Origin: CAIMUM01 sp034429715
GTDB taxonomy: Bacteria > Chloroflexota > Dehalococcoidia > GIF9 > UBA5629
Assembly: GCA_034429715.1 (NCBI GenBank)
Contig: DAOUFR010000098.1
Coordinates: 1-9,413 of the forward strand
DNA length: 9,413 bases
Direction of reading: 5' to 3'
The number at the start of each line of letters is the position of its first letter. The first letter of the stretch is position 1. A program made the translations under genes and the position numbers. This document shows positions 5,693-9,413 of the stretch, in pieces. Below the pieces are notes generated by a model. It did not search any database. It was given only the letters and a program-made list of their open reading frames with translations, and had not been told where the DNA came from.

Positions 5693-6859
5693 ATGAATCT
5701 ATCCAGGCGTATGGACCGTATCCCTCCTTATCTTTTTGTGGCCATCAACAAAAAGATCGCGGAGAAGCGCGCCGCAGGACAGGATGTCGTCAGTTTCGCC
5801 ATCGGCGATCCGGATCTACCCACACCCGAGCATATTATTAGCAGCCTGTGCAAGGCGGCCCGGGACCCGGCCAATCACCGCTATCCCGAGACCTACGGCA
5901 TGCCCGAGCTGTGCAGGGCCATTGCCGGATGGTATAAGACACGCTTCGGTGTATCACTGGAATGGGAGCCCACCAGCGAGGTGCTTCCGCTCATCGGGTC
6001 CAAGGAGGGCATCGGGCACATGTCCTTCTGCCTGCTGGACCCGGGCGACGTAGCGCTGGTGCCCGATCCCGGATATCCCGTTTACTCCGTCAGCACGCTG
6101 CTGGCGGGCGGGGAAGTGCACTACATGCCGCTGCTGGAAAGCAACGACTTCCTGCCGGACCTGGACGCCATACCGGAGAAGGCGCTTAAAAAGGCCAAAG
6201 TGCTGTGGATCTGTTATCCCAACAATCCCACCGGGGCTGTGGCCGAGCCCTCCTTCTTTGAGAAGGTTGTGAAGTTCGCCCGCTCCCACGATATCGCGGT
6301 CTGCCACGACGCGCCCTACACGGAGGTGGCCTACGACGGTTACCGGCCGCACAGCTTCCTGGAAATTCCGGGTGCAAAGGAAGTGGGGATAGAGTTTCAC
6401 TCACTGTCCAAAACATATAACATGACCGGCTGGCGCATCGGCATGGCCGTCGGCAACCGCAAGATGATCGACGCGCTCTTTCGATTCAAGTCCAACCTGG
6501 ACTCGGGCATACCCCAGGCCATTCAGCTTGCCGCCGTTGAGGCGCTGACGGGCGACCAGGGCGACATACCTGCCCGCAACATGAAACTGCAGGCCCGCCG
6601 GGACAAGATTGTTGAGGCGCTGGAGCGCATCGGCCTGAAGGTCAACAAGCCCAGGGCCGGATTCTACATCTGGGCCAGGGTGCCGCAGGGCTACACATCG
6701 GTGCAATACGTGACTGAGCTGCTCGACAGGATCGCCGTGGCGGTTACGCCGGGCACGGGCTACGGCAAGACCGGAGAGGGCTATGTGCGGCTGTCCATCA
6801 CGCAGCCCGACGACCGTTTCGACGAGGGAGTGCGGCGGCTTTTAACGCTCAAGAAATAG
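5693..6859 (+). CDS. dapL: LL-diaminopimelate aminotransferase
   Basis: A 388-residue PLP enzyme of fold type I, aminotransferase class I/II. The Schiff-base Lys240 lies in HSLSKTYNMTGWRIG. Asn178 (YPNNPTG), Asp206 and Tyr209 (CHDAPYTEV) contact PLP, and Arg366 (GYVRLSIT) would bind the substrate carboxylate. The segments PPYLFVAINKKIAEKRAAGQDVVSFAIGDPDLPTP, NHRYPETYGMPELCRAI and IGSKEGIGH match DapL-type proteins closely as I remember them from Dehalococcoides. DapL converts tetrahydrodipicolinate directly to LL-2,6-diaminopimelate with glutamate as amino donor, bypassing DapC/D/E and feeding lysine synthesis. The ATG at 5693 lacks a Shine-Dalgarno; a -10-like box sits just upstream. The gene is 35 bases after the propeller gene. 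Another aspartate/alanine-type aminotransferase is the alternative, but less likely. Confidence 0.88.
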   Translation: MNLSRRMDRIPPYLFVAINKKIAEKRAAGQDVVSFAIGDPDLPTPEHIISSLCKAARDPANHRYPETYGMPELCRAIAGWYKTRFGVSLEWEPTSEVLPLIGSKEGIGHMSFCLLDPGDVALVPDPGYPVYSVSTLLAGGEVHYMPLLESNDFLPDLDAIPEKALKKAKVLWICYPNNPTGAVAEPSFFEKVVKFARSHDIAVCHDAPYTEVAYDGYRPHSFLEIPGAKEVGIEFHSLSKTYNMTGWRIGMAVGNRKMIDALFRFKSNLDSGIPQAIQLAAVEALTGDQGDIPARNMKLQARRDKIVEALERIGLKVNKPRAGFYIWARVPQGYTSVQYVTELLDRIAVAVTPGTGYGKTGEGYVRLSITQPDDRFDEGVRRLLTLKK

Positions 6860-6881
6860 CTGGCCGCCCTTAATCTCATCA

Positions 6882-8036
6882 ATGCCGAAGACGACCTTTA
6901 GCACACAGGAAAGCAGGGAGCGTGCTGTGCTTGTGGGAGTTGAAGCGGGCAGGGGACGTGACGGTTGGTCCATCGAAAGCTCTCTCGACGAATTGAACCA
7001 GCTTGCGCGGACTGCCGGGGCCGACGTGGTGGGGAGGCTGACGCAGAAGCTCGAGAGGCCGTCGTCGACACATTATATCGGCTCGGGCAAATTGCAGGAG
7101 CTGATCGAGCTCAAGCAGGAATTGAATTACGGTACGGTCATTTTCAATGATGAGCTTGCACCCAGGCAGCAGCGAAACCTGGAAGAAGCGCTGGGTGTCA
7201 AGGTCATCGACAGGACAGCGCTGATACTGGATATCTTCGCCGCCAGCGCCAGGACACGGGAGGGCAAATTGCAGGTCGAGCTGGCCCAGCACCAGTACCT
7301 GCTGCCCAGGCTGGAGGGTCAGTGGAGTCATCTGGAAAGGCTGGGTGGCGGCATCGGCACCAGGGGTCCGGGCGAATCGCAGATCGAGACGGACCGCAGG
7401 CTGATCAGGAAACGCATCAGCAATATAGACAAGCAGATTGAGGCCGTGAGGCGCCACCGCGAGCTTTACCGCAGGCAGCGGAAGAAGTCCAACACACCAC
7501 TGGTGGCGCTGGTGGGTTACACCAATGCAGGCAAAAGCACCCTGCTCAACGCCATCTGCCAGGCCGGTGTGGTGACCGAGAACAAGCTGTTTTCCACGCT
7601 GGACCCTGTTACCAGGAGATTGCGGCTGCCGGACGGGCGCAACATATTATTGACGGATACGGTCGGTTTCATACATAAGCTGCCGCCTCTCATCGTTGCC
7701 GCATTCCATGCCACGCTGGAGGAGCTGGACGAGGCGGACCTGCTGCTGCATGTTGTTGACATAACAAGTCACGAGGCAGTCAATCAAAGCCGGACCGTGG
7801 AGACTATTTTACATAAGCTCAAGCTGGATGAGAAGCCGCGGATCACAGTCATCAACAAGATGGACCGTATGGTTGAGAGTCAGGAAGAGGCGCAAAATAT
7901 TTGTTTTGAGGTCCAATCGGCGCCGGAATCCACCATCGCAGTATCAGCTCTGAAAGGCTGGAATTTAATTAATCTGATTGAGATGATGGGGGAATTTCTC
8001 GCCGGTCAGGCCGGTGAGGGAGGGCAGGAGTATTAA
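6882..8036 (+). CDS. hflX: HflX ribosome-associated GTPase
   Basis: A 384-residue GTPase of the HflX family, which binds the 50S subunit and helps split or rescue stalled ribosomes. The N-terminal HflX domain includes HYIGSGKLQEL (64-74), FNDELAPRQQRNLEEALGVKVIDRTALILDIFA (88-120) and the glycine-rich GGGIGTRGPGESQIETDRR (155-173). A basic helical linker follows (174-203). The G domain has G1 GYTNAGKST (212-220), G3 DTVG (259-262), G4 NKMD (325-328) and G5 SAL (355-357). Complete for the family, with a short C terminus. The ATG at 6882 has no Shine-Dalgarno. A GTG at 6927 has AGGGAG six bases upstream, but would cut into the conserved RERAVLVGV strand, so 6882 is preferred. It begins 22 bases after dapL and overlaps the next gene. 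Confidence 0.95.
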   Translation: MPKTTFSTQESRERAVLVGVEAGRGRDGWSIESSLDELNQLARTAGADVVGRLTQKLERPSSTHYIGSGKLQELIELKQELNYGTVIFNDELAPRQQRNLEEALGVKVIDRTALILDIFAASARTREGKLQVELAQHQYLLPRLEGQWSHLERLGGGIGTRGPGESQIETDRRLIRKRISNIDKQIEAVRRHRELYRRQRKKSNTPLVALVGYTNAGKSTLLNAICQAGVVTENKLFSTLDPVTRRLRLPDGRNILLTDTVGFIHKLPPLIVAAFHATLEELDEADLLLHVVDITSHEAVNQSRTVETILHKLKLDEKPRITVINKMDRMVESQEEAQNICFEVQSAPESTIAVSALKGWNLINLIEMMGEFLAGQAGEGGQEY

Positions 8037-8898
8037 GCTCTTTCGATTCGGTCCTCTGGAAAAGGAAAAACCGGGAATCGTGGACGGTTCGGGCGTGCTG
8101 CGCGACCTTTCAGGCGTTGTGAGTGATTGGGACAGGTCCACCCTTGGCGACAGGGCGCTGCTTGAGCGGGTTAGAAAGATAGACCACACCAAGCTGCCGC
8201 AGGTGGCCGCCGGAGATCGCCTGGGCCCGCCGCTGATGGTCACCGGCAAGGTGATCTGCATAGGATGGAATTCCAGACTGCATGCCATGCAGATGGGCCA
8301 TAAGCTTACGGAGAAATCCGAGCCGGTGGTATTTCTCAAGGCCAATAGCTCCGTGTGCGGACCTAACGATCAGATTTTACATAACAGGTATATTCAAAAA
8401 TTGGACTGGGAAGGGGAGCTGACGCTGGTCATCGGTAAAAAGGGCAAGTATCTTACTGCCGGTCAGGCAGAGGGCCACATCTTCGGATACATGTGCGGTC
8501 AGGACCTGTCGGAACGCTACTGGCAGTTCGAGACGCATGACAAACAGTACACAAAGGGCAAGAGTTTCGACAATTTCGCACCCCTGGGGCCGTTTTTAGT
8601 GACAGCGGATGAGGTTGAGGACCCGTGCCGCCTGCATGCCGTTTTAACGGTAAACGGGACAGTCCGGCAGGATTTTAACACCAGCGACTATATACACAAC
8701 CCGGCAGGCATAGTCAGTTACCTGTCCAAATTCTTCACGCTTTACCCGGGGGACGTCGTTCTGCTCGGGTCGCCGCCGGGAAACGCAAAATCCTGGGGCG
8801 AAGATTGCTGGCTCAAGCCGGGCGACAAAGTTGAATTCGAGATCAGCGGCCTGGGCAAACAATGCCAGGAAGTCATCCGGGAGCCCGGAATCGATTGA
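8014..8898 (+). CDS. Fumarylacetoacetate hydrolase (FAH) family protein
   Basis: Up to 294 residues if started at GTG 8014, or 288 from ATT 8032. The C-terminal FAH fold is clear: KVICIGWNSRLHAMQMG (79-95), EPVVFLKANSSVCGPND (103-119), WEGELTLVIGKKGKYL (132-147), GYMCGQDLSERYWQ (158-171), GKSFDNFAPLGPFLVTADEV (182-201), VNGTVRQDFNTSDYIHNP (213-230) and TLYPGDVVLLGSPPGN (242-257). The metal ligands expected in the family are kept (Glu133, Glu135, Asp164), as are Lys183 and the catalytic His90. The position of the usual Glu three residues after that His is Gln93. Such proteins hydrolyse or decarboxylate acylpyruvate-like or dioic acids (fumarylpyruvate, oxaloacetate, 2-hydroxyhepta-2,4-dienedioate); the substrate here is unknown. 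The start overlaps hflX, so translation is probably coupled. Confidence 0.88.
   Translation: MREGRSIKLFRFGPLEKEKPGIVDGSGVLRDLSGVVSDWDRSTLGDRALLERVRKIDHTKLPQVAAGDRLGPPLMVTGKVICIGWNSRLHAMQMGHKLTEKSEPVVFLKANSSVCGPNDQILHNRYIQKLDWEGELTLVIGKKGKYLTAGQAEGHIFGYMCGQDLSERYWQFETHDKQYTKGKSFDNFAPLGPFLVTADEVEDPCRLHAVLTVNGTVRQDFNTSDYIHNPAGIVSYLSKFFTLYPGDVVLLGSPPGNAKSWGEDCWLKPGDKVEFEISGLGKQCQEVIREPGID
8018..8024 (+). promoter_or_regulatory. Shine-Dalgarno inside the hflX 3' end, pointing to an ATT start
   Basis: GGGAGGG is a strong ribosome site but lies downstream of the GTG at 8014. It is seven bases before ATT 8032, after which the reading is IKLFRFG, matching the usual MKLxRFG opening of FAH-family proteins. 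The hflX stop TAA (8034-8036) overlaps that ATT. No ATG or TTG is available in frame here. Confidence 0.5.
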
Positions 8899-8947
8899 GG
8901 CTCATTGCCCGTATATCCATCCGGTTGCCATGTCGCACACTGTACCT

Positions 8948-8976
8948 TTTACGACATAGACAGTATCTATTATAAT
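8948..8976 (+). promoter_or_regulatory. sigma70-type promoter of the tyrosine recombinase gene, with a spacer dyad
   Basis: TTTACG (8948-8953) and a perfect TATAAT (8971-8976) are 17 bases apart. The predicted start, seven bases after the -10, is 8983, the A of the recombinase ATG, giving a leaderless mRNA. The spacer contains an inverted repeat, ATAGA (8956-8960) and TCTAT (8966-8970) around CAGTA, that could bind a repressor. The rest of the 84-base gap after the FAH gene shows no gene and no clear terminator. Confidence 0.65.
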
Positions 8977-8982
8977 TAGGAC

Positions 8983-9413
8983 ATGGTAGTTTCGGACGGA
9001 TCCGACCTGCGCCGTTTAGCCGATGATTTTCTTGAATACCTTGTCGTTGAAAAATCACTGTCGGTTTTAACGGTGCGCAACTACCGCCATTACCTCACCC
9101 GTTTTCTTACCTGGGTTGAGAAAAACTCCATTCCCCTTTCGCCCTCAAATATCGATGTTGACCTTACCGGTAGGTACCGTCTTTACCTGGCCAATTTCAT
9201 CGATAAAAACGGCGATCATCTTAAGAAAGCCACGCAGACCTACCATGTTATCGCGCTGCGCTCTTTTTTACGCTATCTCGGCACCCGCCGCGACCTCCCC
9301 GTGCTCAATCCGGACAAAATCGACCTGCCTAAAACGGAATCCCGCGTCATAGAGTTTCTAACCGCCGACCAGCTGGCACGCCTGCTCAACAGCCCCCAGA
9401 TATCCGATGAAAT
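8983..9413 (+). CDS. Tyrosine recombinase (XerC/XerD-like), N-terminal part, cut by the window end
   Basis: An open frame from ATG 8983 to the window end, 143 codons plus two bases. The N-terminal core-binding (SAM-like) domain is visible: ADDFLEYLVVEKSLSVLTVRNYRHYLTRFLTWV (about 13-45), then TQTYHVIALRSFLRYLGTRRDLPVLNPDKIDLPK (about 85-118), followed by the beginning of the catalytic domain (FLTADQLARLLNSP). The catalytic Arg, His-x-x-Arg and Tyr lie beyond the edge, so activity cannot be judged. This layout fits XerC/XerD/XerA chromosome-dimer resolvases, and equally an integrase of a mobile element. Its coding strand is richer in pyrimidines (about 60% by hand count over 9061-9300) than the preceding genes (about 45% in two samples). 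There is no Shine-Dalgarno; a strong promoter abuts the ATG. Confidence 0.85.
   Translation, partial: MVVSDGSDLRRLADDFLEYLVVEKSLSVLTVRNYRHYLTRFLTWVEKNSIPLSPSNIDVDLTGRYRLYLANFIDKNGDHLKKATQTYHVIALRSFLRYLGTRRDLPVLNPDKIDLPKTESRVIEFLTADQLARLLNSPQISDE

Noticed and set aside
5650..5841. Short ORF overlapping the propeller gene end and the dapL start
   Set aside because: Its second half is a shifted-frame reading of the conserved DapL N terminus, and it has no family resemblance.
6927..6929. GTG with a good Shine-Dalgarno (AGGGAG 6915-6920) as hflX start
   Set aside because: It would begin inside the conserved RERAVLVGV strand of the HflX N-terminal domain; ATG 6882 retains it. It remains a possible alternative.
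9116..9352. 78-residue plus-strand ORF near the right end
   Set aside because: It is out of frame within the tyrosine recombinase gene, whose frame is open from 8983 to the window end and shows the recombinase N-terminal domain.
1..9413. CRISPR array, insertion sequence, toxin-antitoxin or defence cluster
   Set aside because: No regularly spaced repeats, transposase motifs, terminal inverted repeats or small paired ORFs with such features could be seen on either strand.

Overview
The window looks like a stretch of bacterial chromosome carrying mostly conserved housekeeping genes, densely packed and GC-rich. The most likely source is a member of the Chloroflexota, probably Dehalococcoidia-like. 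This rests on remembered similarity of the DapL protein to Dehalococcoides DapL and on the general character of the YbeY, Gmk and HflX proteins. It is an inference (roughly 0.6), not the result of a search.

Left part (1-1614). The minus strand carries the start of a MiaB-type tRNA methylthiotransferase (cut by the window edge) and a complete tRNA-Ser(GCU) with encoded CCA. A 118-base gap (401-518) holds divergent promoter-like sequences, one for the tRNA and one for the plus-strand gene ybeY (16S rRNA maturation endoribonuclease). ybeY converges with gmk (guanylate kinase, minus strand), and the two genes overlap by 11 bases at their 3' ends.

Middle part (1615-5657). A good sigma70-type promoter (TTGAAC-17-TATACT) and a leader with a perfect 8+1+8 inverted repeat precede pgk. 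It is followed closely by tpiA, miaA (ATGA overlap with tpiA) and a cytosolic five-bladed beta-propeller protein resembling GH32/43/130-type glycosidases. These four genes probably form one transcription unit joining lower glycolysis, tRNA A37 prenylation and an orphan sugar-enzyme-like protein.

Right part (5658-9413). dapL (LL-diaminopimelate aminotransferase, lysine and peptidoglycan precursor synthesis) has its own -10-like element almost touching its ATG. hflX (ribosome-associated GTPase) and a fumarylacetoacetate-hydrolase-family gene follow tightly, the last two overlapping. A tyrosine recombinase of the XerC/XerD type, with its own promoter, runs off the right edge.

I see no insertion sequence, CRISPR array, toxin-antitoxin pair or defence system, and no new multi-gene system is evident. 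The most interesting signals are small. Several genes without a Shine-Dalgarno sequence have a -10 element placed so that transcription would begin at or next to the ATG (probable leaderless mRNAs). The pgk leader has a perfect palindrome. The FAH-family gene may start at a rare AUU codon, and its protein has Gln where the family usually has a catalytic Glu.
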